This document shows, in pieces, positions 32,184 to 43,569 of a stretch of DNA of 64,000 bases. Source of the DNA: Pyrrhosoma nymphula (taxonomy: Eukaryota; Arthropoda; Insecta; Odonata; Coenagrionidae); assembly GCA_963573305.1 (NCBI GenBank), contig OY754331.1, positions 16,216,868 through 16,280,867 on the forward strand, written 5' to 3'. Each line of letters starts with the position of its first letter. Within the stretch, counting starts at the first letter, position 1. A program made the position numbers and the translations under genes. The notes beneath the pieces are model-generated. The model ran no database searches and had not been told where the DNA came from. It saw nothing but the letters and a program-made list of their open reading frames with translations.

Positions 32184-32694
32184 GGCGAATTTTGCGCCAT
32201 TCTAATGGCATCAAACGTCTTGTCTCTTATATCTCCCTTTCATCCATTTGTTCCTGACAACGTGCCAAAAACACTCCCAAAGAGCGTGGGAGTTTCATCC
32301 TTTTGACTTGTGCGTGCTGTTTTGAAGATCTTCCTCGCATCCGGCGAAGCCTTTGAAAGAGTATCAAACGTGACCTATTCGTACCTAGAGGGGGAGCCAC
32401 AGTCGTTCTCCGGAAATGTGTACAGGAGCCGGAAACATGTGGAAGAATGACTCCGCAGGATCCTTTGAATCTGTAAAAGGCAGAATGCTCACCAAGGAGG
32501 CATTTGATTAAGACAAAGAGGTAGGCCAATACAGCTCCTAACGGATAAACTATCCAAGTACCCAGGAGTTGTCACCCAAACTCCAGCGGAAAAAGCAAGT
32601 TCCTTCGCCAAATATTCAAAATAAATTTCTGTTCAAATAATTCAAGTATTCTACCAGGTGATTGGTAGGTTCTTCGAAAGTCCCCATTCTGCAT
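32184..32694. other. Unassigned DNA
   Basis: A 100-codon minus-strand ORF (32227-32529) of ordinary composition has no recognised motif. Confidence 0.4.
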
Positions 32695-33386
32695 CCCAAA
32701 CTCATAGACATTGTCTCGCTTTCCCTTCTAAGGATGGCCCGCCATTAGATCCCTCTTAAATTCCTCATATATTCTACCTCCTCTTATTTCGCCCAGAATT
32801 CCTATCCTCTTCCTTCCTCTCCCACGCTTCCCCAGTGTTCTCCCCTCTATCACTCTCTTCAACATGCCCTCTCCTCTCAAAACCTCCTCCATCCATCTCT
32901 TCTGCCTTCTCCGAACCTCTGCCACAAGCTTCCTCTCCTCTCCGACCATATCCAATACCTCCTCGTTCGTCTTTCTCGCCATCCAGCTCACCTTCTCCAT
33001 CCTTCTCCAAACCCACATCTCAAACTCCTCAAGTCTACGCACATCCTCCCTTCGCAATGACCAAGTATAGCGCCACGCTCCATATTAAAGTTTTCACCAG
33101 CCTCTTCTTTACGTCTCTTCTCAGACCCTCCCCTCATAAATTCCCTTCTCTTCGAAAATTCTTCTTTAGCCACGGCAATTCTGCATTTGATGTCCCTATC
33201 ACTTAACCCATTATCCTCCAAAATACTACCCAGATACGTAAACTGCTCGACCTGCTCCATCTTCTGCCCTCCCACCCTTATAATCAGCTCCGCCTTCTTC
33301 CTTCTAGAAACTCTCACCATTTTCGTTTTCATGTGGTTAATCTGTAGGTCAATGAAAATATCAGCGTCAGCAAAGATCTCATTCAC
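32695..33386 (-). mobile_element. RTE-type LINE 3' fragment (third variant)
   Basis: Minus-strand frames 33386-32988 and 33057-32728 encode INHMKTKMVRVSRRKKAELI, EQFTYLGSILEDNGLSDRDI, then MWVWRRMEKVSWMARKTNEE and RRRQKRWMEEVLRGEGMLKR. A frameshift near 33060-33090 divides them. The codon that is a stop in the 9.2- and 57.8-kb copies is TGG here (IWSVALY). It is CFDP2/RTE-like but divergent from the 57-kb family. Catalytic RT and endonuclease regions are missing. Confidence 0.88.
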
Positions 33387-33663
33387 ACTAACTTCTCACC
33401 TCCCCGACAGAAATAGAATCCCGCATTTCCCATGCTGATGGAAGTTCGGGTTAAAGGAGGGTGAATCATACTATTTGGTCTCTTGGTAAGAGGAGAAGGT
33501 CACCGGCAACTGAGGCCCTTTGCACCGTTGAAGGCTGGTGGGTATGGGAAGAAGAATATGGACATTGGAGGAAGGTTGGAGAGAAACTTGGTGCGGAATT
33601 ATTTAGCTCTTAACGTGAGCTGCCAAGAGGTCCACAGTTTAATGTTCCATCAGGTCTACTAAG
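33387..33663. other. Unassigned DNA
   Basis: Nothing recognisable between the LINE and the next candidate terminus. Confidence 0.5.
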
Positions 33664-36600
33664 TAGGCATGGGCAGTACCTAAATAAGTACTGGTATTCA
33701 AACGACGAGTATTTTTAAGCAGTAATTTTACCGAACTCGTAGTACCGACGCAATATCGTGTACCGTATTTCTTACAGTAAAATTTTATTAATTGAATGCT
33801 AATCAACGTAAATATGATCAAATTAGTCAGTAATTTCCGTAAACTGGTATAAGTTATTTTCCCAGTACCGTAGATTAATATGAAATTACCATCTCCAATT
33901 ATTTTTGACAAACATTTAGTGGTGAGTAACCTGTGAATCTCGGCGAGTAACTTTCCTTCCAACTTTCATCATTTGTTTTGTCATGAATAATATATTTAGG
34001 CACTTTGAATAATAATATATGTTATAATTTAAATTCACTTACGATGTATGTACATCATCATTCAAATGGGAAGTTGCTACGCTGTATGTTATTTATATCA
34101 GCGACACGCCTCTTGAACATTTCTCTGGTCGATGGACACAGTCACGCTCTATGAAACTATGGATAATTTATCAAGTGTTCCATCTATCTGAATCATCTGA
34201 ATATCATTCTCTTTTTTTTAACCACTTTCACAATTCCGTTTCATGATCATTCACTCGGCTGGATGGGAAAACACTCACAGATAAATAAAAATGAAAAACA
34301 ACAAAATATTTCCCTATATATAAATTATGCTTATTACCTGGTGGAATACCCGTGAAATATTTGTATATCAGATTCACCGGGAAAATCTTAGGTCGTTTTA
34401 GATATTTCCCTCTTTTCTTGAATAGGACTTTTGAGGATCTGATTATTTCTGAAAAGAGTTTCAATTTCTTCCCAGGTGTTTATGGTTGGTATCTCTTTTA
34501 AGCGTCTCCTGATTGCATTTCAAGTCTTACGTTGCCATCTTGCACTCAGTGACCTCTTGTCCAGCCTTCAACCCTCCCCCCCCCCTCCATATTTACATTG
34601 TAACCCACTGAGGAACTGCCCGAGTGACTTCCTACGAAGAATTTAACCCCTGATATTTCTAGGATTGAAGATGCATGTTTACAAGTCACAGCTCTCAATT
34701 GGCAAGGCTTCTCGAACGCCTTCTATTTCTCCTCTTTCTCTCCCTAGCCTGCTTGCCGGTGAATTCATAACAGCCTTGCATTTTTCGTCTTCACTCCTCC
34801 AGGCAGGTGGGGTGGTGATTGGGTACCTAGAGGGTGCGCAATAGAGGCAGAAAAGACGAAGTCCACTTCCTGGAATCCGACCCCACCCCTCGTAGTACAG
34901 GAGTCCCAGCACCCTCCATCTCTCCCATGCTCTTCCATCCCAATCCTATCCTAAGCATAGCACAAGGGGCCTCTGCTTATCTGCTCGGCGGTTTTCCCAG
35001 CCTCCTACAACTTGCTGTGGTTTAGCTCCAAATTTAAAACACGATTGTTAATTGATAATATGCATCATTCTTCTTTAGACCGGAATATGTTGCATACTTT
35101 ATAGTAAACGATCATTACGTTTGAATATAGTTTAATTGAATCTTTTGCGCAAGTTCGAGGCAGACATTCTTTTGCCGGATTTTTAACATATTTTGCTAGA
35201 GCAAACGTATTACGGTATAAATTATCACATGAATAAGATAAAGGAAATATAGTGCAGAACCAATAGATTTTTTAATGTCATTTTATCCGCGTACAACAAG
35301 GTATCATAATATTTGCGATAGACCAATCATATGTAACTCCGACCCTCACCAGGTGGAGTAGACTTTTCCCTTGTGTTTAATAACATTACATCATCACTAT
35401 CACTTCACCCCGCTTGAAATATCCGGCATTAATTTGTTTTCTGCATGAAGTGGTATCTCGCAACATGCATAAATTAATAGCATTAGTAATATAAACAAGT
35501 AGTTGTCTGTTTACCAGTGTACTGCATGTTTGCATGTTCATTTACGTAGCACTCTCCCAGTTTCTGGTTTGACTGCGCACTGCTCTCCTGACTGCTTTTT
35601 GTTCTGCGCCTAGAGGCCGGGGGAACGTGCGAGGTCCCGGTTTGAACTGGGGCGAGTGCCCCAGTGGAATCACCCCGTGCCACACACCCTAGTGGTAACA
35701 TGGCAGTGACACATCCTAGTGGCGCGGTACTTCGTAGATGTAAATGCGCATACCTTTTTGGATGCATGCTTTTCAGTGAACAATGCCTGAAACGTTTTAA
35801 TATCGAACTTTTTTATATCGAATCACATCTTGGATTTAAACTGAGCGTGCTATGATTGGTTATTCTCACACACGTGTATTTATTTCATTGATTGATTCCG
35901 ACCCTACGGGCCAATTAAGTCTAGGTGATCCGACCATGTTAATTTCATCGTGGACGAGCATTTTAAGACACTCATTTGTCAATGAATGTCACAAATAGCC
36001 TTGATGTTCATGACTGGCCAGTTTGAGAGAGTGGAAGGCAAATGTTATTTTGGGAAGGAGAGTAATTTCTACCATCAAATAAAGCTACATGTGGTCAAGC
36101 ACCGCAGGGAGAGAAGTACTTCTTATCCGCGCGTTGCACTGCTATATTTACAAATTCTATGAAAGTGATAGATCTCCACTTTGTCGATTAAATTTTAAAA
36201 AAATAAGAGGGAAAGCAATCTCAGGGGCCTTTGTCACACCAATCGAAAGGTACAACTAAAATGTACGACCCTATAGAAAATGTGGCTTGCCAAATAAAAC
36301 TAACGATGATGATACTGGGTCTGGTAATCGGATCCAAATTCAATAGCGCCTGCATGAAATGAGGCATTCTGTTTCCATTTTAAGAACTGAGTGACAGAGA
36401 TCCGGGATTTTAATTTGAGAGCTCATGAGCTACATTATCATAAATATGGCTCTACTTGATCTAGTAGCTATTTAATACTCGTTCGATTATTCAAACAGTA
36501 CTTTTTTAAACATATGTCTGGAGTGTACTGTTATACGGGTGTGAGACATGGACCTTAGGGGTAGAAGAGAAAAGAAGACTGAGTTCGTTTCAACTATGGT

Positions 36601-37363
36601 GTTATAGGCGTATATTAAGAATTGGATGGGCAGACAAAGTGACTAACAAAGAAGCACTTCGACGAGTAGATGAAAAACGCAGCCTAGAGAAAACCATAGT
36701 TCATAGACGAGCAAAGCTTGTTGGACATCTGTTGAGACACGAAAGGCTCCTGAAATTAATAATAGAAGGAAACAGTAAAGGAAAGAGAAACAGAGGGAGG
36801 CCACGTCTGTAGTACCTGGGGCAAATAAATGAAGGACATAAGATGCAGGAGTTACGTCGAAATGAAGAGGAAGGCAGATATACTAGGAGAATGGTGAGTT
36901 GCTGCAAATCAATCAACAAATTGAACACTGATGAAGATGTTTTTAAAATCAATGCTGAAGTCTCCATGTGGGTTCTAAATCTTGTCATAAAATCATCTGA
37001 AACTTTTTATCACTTTTTCCAATAGATAAGTACCAGACGCTTCAAATACGAATTCTTGGCGTTATAAGTACTTACGTAGCTTAATACCTATTGCAGCTAA
37101 ATTAATGCACATTCACTTGATAGGCTTTTTTTACATTCCCAGTGTATTTCAAAGTATTCCAGTCTTACGCATAACCTTCATTTCACTTATTCTCCTTAGC
37201 ACTTAAATGCTTTCACACATGATGGCAGAGCTACTCAAGTACCAATATTTTCAATACCATTACCACCGGTAGAACCAATTTTGTAATAGTAATCGGTAGT
37301 ATCGAAATAGAAAAAGAATAATTACCTGGCAGTAACGAGTACCGGTATTTTTTCCCTTCCCTA
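33664..37363. mobile_element. Possible hAT element, 3.7 kb
   Basis: The left end TAGGCATGGGCAGTACC and the inverted right end TAGGGAAGGGAAAAAATACC resemble each other and known hAT termini. Both are followed inward by ACTGGTATT or ACCGGTACTC words. Candidate 8-bp duplications CTACTAAG and GTAATGAG agree at only five positions. I found no transposase in the interior. A LINE fragment at 36.5-36.9 kb lies inside. The remaining interior, including GC-richer 34.5-35.0 and 35.5-35.75 kb, holds nothing I recognise. Treat the limits as tentative. Confidence 0.4.
36490..36905 (+). mobile_element. LINE C-terminal fragment (RTE/jockey-like)
   Basis: The + strand frame from about 36520 is open for nearly 100 codons: VWSVLLYGCETWTLGVEEKR, LSSFQLWCYRRILRIGWADK, VTNKEALRRVDEKRSLEKTI and VHRRAKLVGHLLRHERLLKL. 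After one stop (36808) it continues in frame into YLGQINEGHKMQELRRNEEE. This is the region downstream of the reverse-transcriptase palm. Codon quality is good, so it is one of the less decayed pieces. It has no 5' domains and no clear tail or TSD. Confidence 0.88.
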
Positions 37364-37364
37364 G

Positions 37365-38045
37365 TAATGAGTACTGCGCTTGGAATTCAAGCGCCAAAGC
37401 ACCTGGGTCGGTATCGGTATCTTCTTCCTCTTCTTCCTTCTAGGTTTAGGCTTTAAGCCAGTTCCGGCTTCACTTAACCATCTCGTCCTTGGTCTTCCGA
37501 CGCTTCTACTACCAAGTGGCTTACATTCCAAAGCCTGCTTAGGATATCTTTCCTTAGGCATTCGTAGTATATGCTCTTTCCAACTATTTTTGCATTCTAC
37601 TTTTTCCTATATCAGATGGACACCTAGTTCTTCTCTTATATATGCATGTCTTACTTTATCTATCCTTGTACACCCTTTCACTACTCGAAGAAATTTAATT
37701 TCTGATGATTATATTTGTTTTAGTTCTCTTTGTTTTTTTGCCCAACATTCTGACTCATGCAACACAGTTGGAACTGCCATCACTTTATAAAATTTTATCT
37801 GAGTTTCCTTTCTTGTTTTTCCTTTTAAATTTCTTCTTATTGTCTCACATATCCCCTGGAATGCATTAATTTTATTTGTGATATCTTTGTCCTCGTCGTA
37901 CGTTATATCATATCCTAAATATTGAAAATAGGATACCTGTTCCAGTACTTTGTTTTCTATGACAATTTTCTGTTATTATCGGGTTGCTCCCTAAGAATGC
38001 CATTGTTTTAGTTTTAGCTTTAGAGATTTTAAGGTAAAACATGTT
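37365..38045 (-). mobile_element. LINE 3' half, minus strand
   Basis: From 38040 downward the minus strand gives KISKAKTKTMAFLGSNPI, YFQYLGYDITYDEDKDITNK, RRNLKGKTRKETQIKFYKVM and VPTVLHESECWAKKQREL. It goes on to KGCTRIDKVRHAYIREELGV and the C-terminal MPKERYPKQALECKPLGSRS, VGRPRTRW. One frameshift and two or three stops interrupt it. This is a different LINE family from the CFDP2 type. It ends at the terminus of the candidate hAT. Confidence 0.85.
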
Positions 38046-38079
38046 ACTCAGTTGTTGTAATTTGTGAATCTGGTGTAAT

Positions 38080-38205
38080 TTGTGTTTGTAATTTGAAAGT
38101 ATCAGTAAACTGCTAATAAATGTCTTCCACTTCCGGGTTTGAACCCGAGCCCTCAGGATGGGAAGCCGGAAGATAAATGTTTTTCAACCATGCTGATAAC
38201 GGTCT
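38080..38205 (-). mobile_element. tRNA-derived SINE head
   Basis: On the minus strand, TCAGCATGGTTGA serves as an A box and GGTTCAAACCC is a perfect B box about 45 bases later (near 38140). The surrounding CGGGTTCAAACCCG is a good T-arm. The acceptor stem does not close and the distance from A to B box is long, so this is SINE-derived rather than an active tRNA gene. Confidence 0.55.
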
Positions 38206-38439
38206 TTGCTGTTGATGTTTGACCAATTATAATCCCGGAATAAATGAACTGAAAGGATGGCGATTATTGACTCAGATTTAGGATAAAGGACCAGTTTTAT
38301 AATCTCTTGTTAAATATTTTCTTTGTGTAAAAACCGCATATAACACGTTCCCGAGTCGAAAACGCTCATTGTACCTAACCGAAAAGCTTATGTACTTTGC
38401 AAAACTTTAACTTTCAGTTATAGTCATACGATTATGACT

Positions 38440-38985
38440 ATGGAAGGCTCGAGCTAAGGCTTCTATCGGAGGCAAGACTAGTGAAGCCTTTGAGATAACA
38501 AATGGAGTGAGACAAGGAGATTCTCTTTCTGAAGTACTATTTAATCTGTCTCTACACGAAGCCATGAAATAACTGAGGTAAGAGGGAACAATTGCGTATA
38601 AATCTACTCAGTCCTATGCCTATGCTGACGACATAGTTCAAGTGGCACGGAGTATGGATTCTCCGAAAGAAATATTCCAAATTTTAGAACTGAAGAGTAA
38701 GAATATAGGGCTTAGAATCAATGAGAGAAAACTAAATACATGAAAATGTCGGCCATGGAAGACAAAAGATGGACTCAAAACATTACATTTGGGCAGTAAA
38801 ACATTGAAATTTTAAAATATTTCAGTTACCTCGGTGCTAATTTAAACTGTGAGAACTCAATGACAGAAGAGATCAACAAGAGAATAATGGCCGGAAATAG
38901 AGCTTACTTTGCTAATACTTTGCTCCTAATGTCCACCCTGTTATCTAAGGAGATGAAAATCAACACCTATTAGACACGTATTCTA
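38440..38985 (+). pseudogene. LINE reverse-transcriptase fragment with YADD active site
   Basis: Plus-strand translation gives FEITNGVRQGDSLSEVLFNL (RT block 4), two stops, then QSYAYADDIVQVARSMDSPK, with the YADD catalytic motif of block 5. It continues with KSKNIGLRINERK and after a frameshift YFSYLGANLNCENSMTEEIN, KRIMAGNRAYFANTLLLM. Spacing is normal for a non-LTR RT palm and thumb. The fragment starts abruptly at 38.44 kb and has no visible 3' tail. Confidence 0.9.
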
Positions 38986-38989
38986 ATCA

Positions 38990-41148
38990 TTCTATTTCAT
39001 TTACCAAATTCAATTCACATTTTTCCCAAATTATCGTTAGCTTACGTAAATATTTACAAAAACGTTTTTGGAAAATTTATGAATCTATGGGACAAGTTGC
39101 GCAATACCTTTCCTAAATAAATTTGGTAAAGTGTAAATATTTAGACGCTATTTGAAGTTCAGAGTCTCATTGCCGATGTTTGGGCCAAACTTAATCCAAG
39201 CGTAAATTTGGCCCAGATTTTTACGCGGGATCTCCGGGGTAATGGTTGCTGGTGGAATTGATTGATCATATTTCGAGAACTAGAGGTTAGTTGGTGGCTT
39301 GTTGCTTGAACTACCCCGCGTAGGAACAATTTGGTCAAAGTAAAAATTGCACGGTTGAGTTGAAAACCAATGTGATTGGTTAATTGAAAATCTGAAACGT
39401 GAGTACGTTATTAACTGTTTATTTGAAAAAAGAGGGAAGGTATAGGCAATATTCAGGAAACAATCCATATGGATTTTCTGCAATATGGCGTGAAATGCAA
39501 AGCAAAGCTGGTGCCAAACATTTTTCTGCCATTAAAATATGAAGTTTTTACTAATAGACTTTTGGTAAATCCGCAACAATGATTCCAATGGTGCTCTGTA
39601 CACTTCTCTCAATACATTCAAAAACTGTAGCAGGAAGTCATCTGAAGTCAATTAACACACGCCAGAATAAATATATAGAATCAAATACATTGTTAAGTAA
39701 TCGCATACCTAAATTTCAGGTGCTTAAAGAAATTAAAAAAAGGCTTTGAAAGACAGCAACATCAGTGTATAACTATAAAAAATATACGCATTAGTTTTCA
39801 GTACAGCTTTCATAAATTTATCACACCAGTTCTCAACCACGACATGAGGTAAGTTGTTCCAACTCTCCTCTCCATATTTATTCTTAGATCATCTCCATTT
39901 TAGCAAACCTTGCTCCTTCAGTTTCCTATTTAAAAGTATTGATCAGAATTCAATTATCATTTATGTATACATAATGGCGAAAGAAGATAGGAGGGAATTT
40001 TCCCGTGGTCTACTTTTGACGATATTTACAACAAAGATATATTTTTCATTTAATTAAGATACTATTTTAAGACCGAGCAACAGGTTTATTTTCGAGAAAA
40101 AAATCCGAATTTCTCATTTTCTGGTCTAAAAGCAGTACCTTCATGAGTATACGCTTCAAAGTATGCGGCTGACGCCATTCTTTTTTTTTTGAGTGGGAGG
40201 ATCTTTTCAGCGCTCGTCATCTTGCGGGAAGGAGAGAAGGGGAAGAGGGAAGACATGAAACAGAGAGGGGGTGTGGGAGGGAGGCTTCCTCCTCCTTCTT
40301 CTTCCGAGAAAGGAGCCATCAGGAGTCACGTCGGGACGAGTGAAAAGAGACTCGCCGTTTTCATGACTCTGGAAAACCCTCGCAAAATGTTATTTTCCGA
40401 GCGACGACGGACAAAAGTTAAAGCTGATAGTACCAGGGGGCCGAGGGAAGAAGGGGGAAATGTGACAACTCCCTTTTTGTCCTTCCTCCCCCCTTTTGCC
40501 GCCACCCTGGCTGGCTGGCTTAGGACAAGACGCTTAGGGGTAGGGGGGTTGAACAGAGAGACAACGAGAGGGAGTTAAGTCTCGAGAAAAGTCTTTTGTC
40601 TGTGCGCGTCCCATAAATAGAGCGCGCACCTTGTACGTAGTAGCACGGGTAGCGGAGAAGTTGATGCGACTTCATTAACTGGGGCAATAAGCCATTAAAG
40701 GTAACGAACACTGGAATGCTAGGGGGAGGGGGGAATGGATGTGGGGAAGGAGGGATTTCAATGCAGCCATGCTTGCTTTCTTTTCTTTTACGGAGCAATA
40801 AGGAGACCGCAGGTGCATGTATGGAGGGTTCGGGTGAATCTTCGTGGAGAAGGGCAGTGAGTGGGAGAGCGGAAAAATCATCGCTAGGAAGTGCAATGAA
40901 AATCATCGCTGCACATGCGTGAGTCATGGCCGTCTGTCTCACACCAATCGGAAACGAAGACGGATAATTTGACGGAGATAGGCATGAATCATGATATTGC
41001 CCGAGGCCTACAAATACAATTTAATGAATTATAATGAAGGGTAGAGATTCATTCGAATCGCTCGCGGCTTATTTGCATAAAAAACAGTTGAGAGTATGCA
41101 CCAAGATTTACTCCTCATTTTACAAAAAAGAAAAACATTTTCCCCAAT
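38990..41148. other. Unassigned DNA with a GA-rich block
   Basis: 40190-40570 is GC- and purine-rich and yields ORFs of 129 and 140 codons on opposite strands, as composition would. Two or three short mirror-like runs are seen but no element ends. 38990-40080 is plain AT-rich DNA. Confidence 0.45.
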
Positions 41149-41313
41149 CATCTTCTTCTCCAGTATTCTTCTTCTCCAGGCTATCTTCGTCTCTAGGCCG
41201 TCTTCTTATCCAGGATATCTTCTTCTTCGACAGGCTATCTTCTTCTTCCCCAAACCATCATCTTCTCCAGACCGTCTTGTTTCCTCACCAGGCCATCTTC
41301 TTTGTGTATCGCT
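41149..41313. repeat. Degenerate minisatellite, about 30-bp unit
   Basis: Five or six imperfect units built on CCAGGCTATCTTCTTCTTC occur in tandem. The CTTCT content makes the + strand pyrimidine-rich and produces two spurious ORFs. Confidence 0.75.
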
Positions 41314-41470
41314 TAGGGTATGGACAGAGGGTTCTCTGACGGCTAGTTGATGAGTCAGAAGATTCCAAGAAAGTATGTAAAGCAAAATTTTCGCAAATAT
41401 CATTGCTACATGAATTATTATATCCTTTTTATCTCCATCGTCTCAGGCTCAACCTTGTGGAAGTTCATTT

Positions 41471-41660
41471 TATCGTAAATGAAAAGGAAAACTTTGTTAT
41501 ATTCCACCAATTTATTTTCAGGTACAACTAGTTTCGACGCAGCGGCGTCATCTTCAGGTACAAAGATGAAGACCTGAAGATGACGCCGCTGCGTCGAAAC
41601 TAGTTGTACCTGAACATAAATTGGTGGAATATAACAAAGTTTTCCTTTTCATTTACGATA
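41471..41660. repeat. Near-perfect 190-bp hairpin with two facing PLE-like modules
   Basis: The arms 41471-41557 and 41574-41660 are almost identical in inverse orientation, around a 16-base spacer. Each contains CTGAAGATGACGCCGCTGCG then TCGAAAC (plus strand 41574-41600, minus strand 41557-41531), that is a CTGAAGA box, a GACGC/GCGTC stem and GAAAC. The absence of mismatches suggests youth or gene-conversion between arms. Confidence 0.9.
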
Positions 41661-41978
41661 TATCCTGTTTTTTTTTAAATTGGAGGATTCGGTGAAAAAA
41701 GGTTCAATAAAAGTTATTCTATCAAAATGTTTTAATTCTAATCTAACTGCCAATTGATAGGTTGACAGCTGTGCAGAAACATTTAGCGAATAGAATAGGT
41801 GCAGCATACGCGGAAAATAATAGGGAAAAGCACTAGCCTCAGCACTTCGCATTTATTAAACGAAGCAATCATATCGTATTTAACTTCCAAATTGAAGTGC
41901 ACTTTTGATTGATATTGATATCTTAATGTCATAGATTCTCAATTGTGCTTGAGAAGGAATAAACAAAGAATGAAAATA

Positions 41979-42103
41979 GTTCTCTCCATTGTTTTTTTGG
42001 GTTAGCTGCGTCAAGTATTATTCATATGACGTTTCGTGGCTGGCCACAAACGCCACCTAAATAAAACTTTACGCAGATAACCCGAAAAAATGATGGAGAG
42101 AAC
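41979..42103. mobile_element. Small foldback element with a PLE-like module
   Basis: GTTCTCTCCAT and the following GGGTTA-CTGCGT words at 41979-42012 recur inverted at 42071-42103. In between, on the minus strand (42059-42028), TAGGTGG is followed by a GTGGCCAGCCAC palindrome and GAAACGTC. Confidence 0.7.
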
Positions 42104-43014
42104 TGAAATCCAGCGCTGCGAAAGACTCAAACAGAAAAAAGAATGAAAATATTTTTAGTAGCAAAGTGAAATATTTTACAGGAAACATCAAATTTCTAGA
42201 ATCCGTCCTTTTACTGTATCCATTCAAAAGTATTCAAAGCACCATGGCAGATGAAGGGTATGGCTTCGGATGAAGTGTAGGGAAACCCGGCGTCATAAGA
42301 CCATTCAGAGGTGGAAAGGAAAGGGTTCGAGAGTTCCATCGCCAACCCTGATCTTACGGACGACGAGAGCAGCTCCAAAGGTGAAGTGCTTCATGTGGAG
42401 TCCACTGCAGACTGGGTCTTAGAATGACTGTCACCAACAACAGAGACGTGCCACTCCGAACCGAACTTGAGCGCTTCGGGCTTCGCGCCAACCACCGCTC
42501 TGAAAGGGTCTCTCGAAACGCGGAGGCTGGTGGGACGGGAAGGATCTTTCTCGGGTTTCGGGGGGCTGGGTAGACGCTCTCATGATTAACCTATTGCAAA
42601 TTGGAGCTTAAAATTCCATCTTTCCGCGGAAAAAATCATAATAAGCGCGGTGTAATTATCCAATGGAGCAGAGCTAATGTGAGTCCTGAAAGTTAAGAAA
42701 GAGAGTGAAGAAAGTCAGACTAATACTTCATAATTTAACGAATCACATTGTTGAAGTAGTAGCCACGACTCAGAATTCATCGCGTCACCATCGGTAATTT
42801 GAAGGGGCAGGCCTAATTTAGTAGGTAAATTAGGGATAAATATATAACAAATAAATAGGAGTAAAGGAGAGGTTAGGAAGTTTTGAGTTTACCCATTTTT
42901 TATTCAAAAATCTATTGAGCGCATTATTTAATGTTATTTATTGGTGAACTGATCACAATTTTTGCACTCTCACAATCCCTGCAAAATTATTTCAACTACA
43001 GCATACATTTCTTT
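42104..43014. other. Unassigned DNA
   Basis: Nothing recognisable. Confidence 0.5.
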
Positions 43015-43018
43015 TTAA

Positions 43019-43565
43019 GGTGGTTTGAGCGAAAAACCACTTCACCTAGAATTTGATGAATTTGGCCTCATTTTAAAGAAAAAACTCGCATCTTACCACT
43101 GATATGAAAATATCAACCCTTTGCCGAACTTCTTTTCGAGCTATTTGCCTGAAAACGTAAACTGTTTTACATGAGATAGATTATGGCTGTGCGCTGCAGA
43201 GAGAGAATACTAAACAAATTCTAGCACCTATATTTCGTCAAAAAACTAACGGTGTGTAGATTGCATGTTTTCTCAACTATTTTAAAAAAATAATACATTA
43301 CTCACCACAGTAAATTTGTCAGAATCGCAAATAAACCTGCTGTTTTGAAAGGTTTTCAGCCGTACGGCGGGAAAAAATGAGTCAAGTTAGAGACTTATGT
43401 AGCTTTATTTATTTAATTACTGTGAATTTGGATAATAGATAACTATATCTATGCGCCATTAGTATTACAATATTTATTTCGTACTTCTTACAGAGGGCGA
43501 AATCAAAAAATAAAATTTGAATATGGTCTCCATTATGACTAGGGATCTATCACACTCAAACCATC
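43019..43565 (+). mobile_element. MITE-T copy 6
   Basis: Flanked by TTAA at 43015-43018 and 43566-43569, with ends GGTGGTTTGAGCGAAAAACC and CACTCAAACCATC. It is full length and has no ORF. The bases outside, TTCTTT and AAAGAA, show a palindromic target TTCTTTTTAAAAGAA-like in nature. Confidence 0.85.
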
Positions 43566-43569
43566 TTAA

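Noticed and set aside
35483..35767. 94-codon minus-strand ORF in a GC-richer stretch
   Set aside because: It includes short internal near-repeats (CCTAGTGG words) and no known domain; evidence for a gene is too weak.
38080..38205. Functional tRNA gene
   Set aside because: Good T-arm and B box, but the acceptor stem does not pair and the A-to-B spacing is abnormal; better explained as a SINE head.
41149..41313. CRISPR-like or coding repeat array
   Set aside because: Units are contiguous, degenerate and without spacers, in a eukaryotic context; a simple pyrimidine-rich minisatellite.
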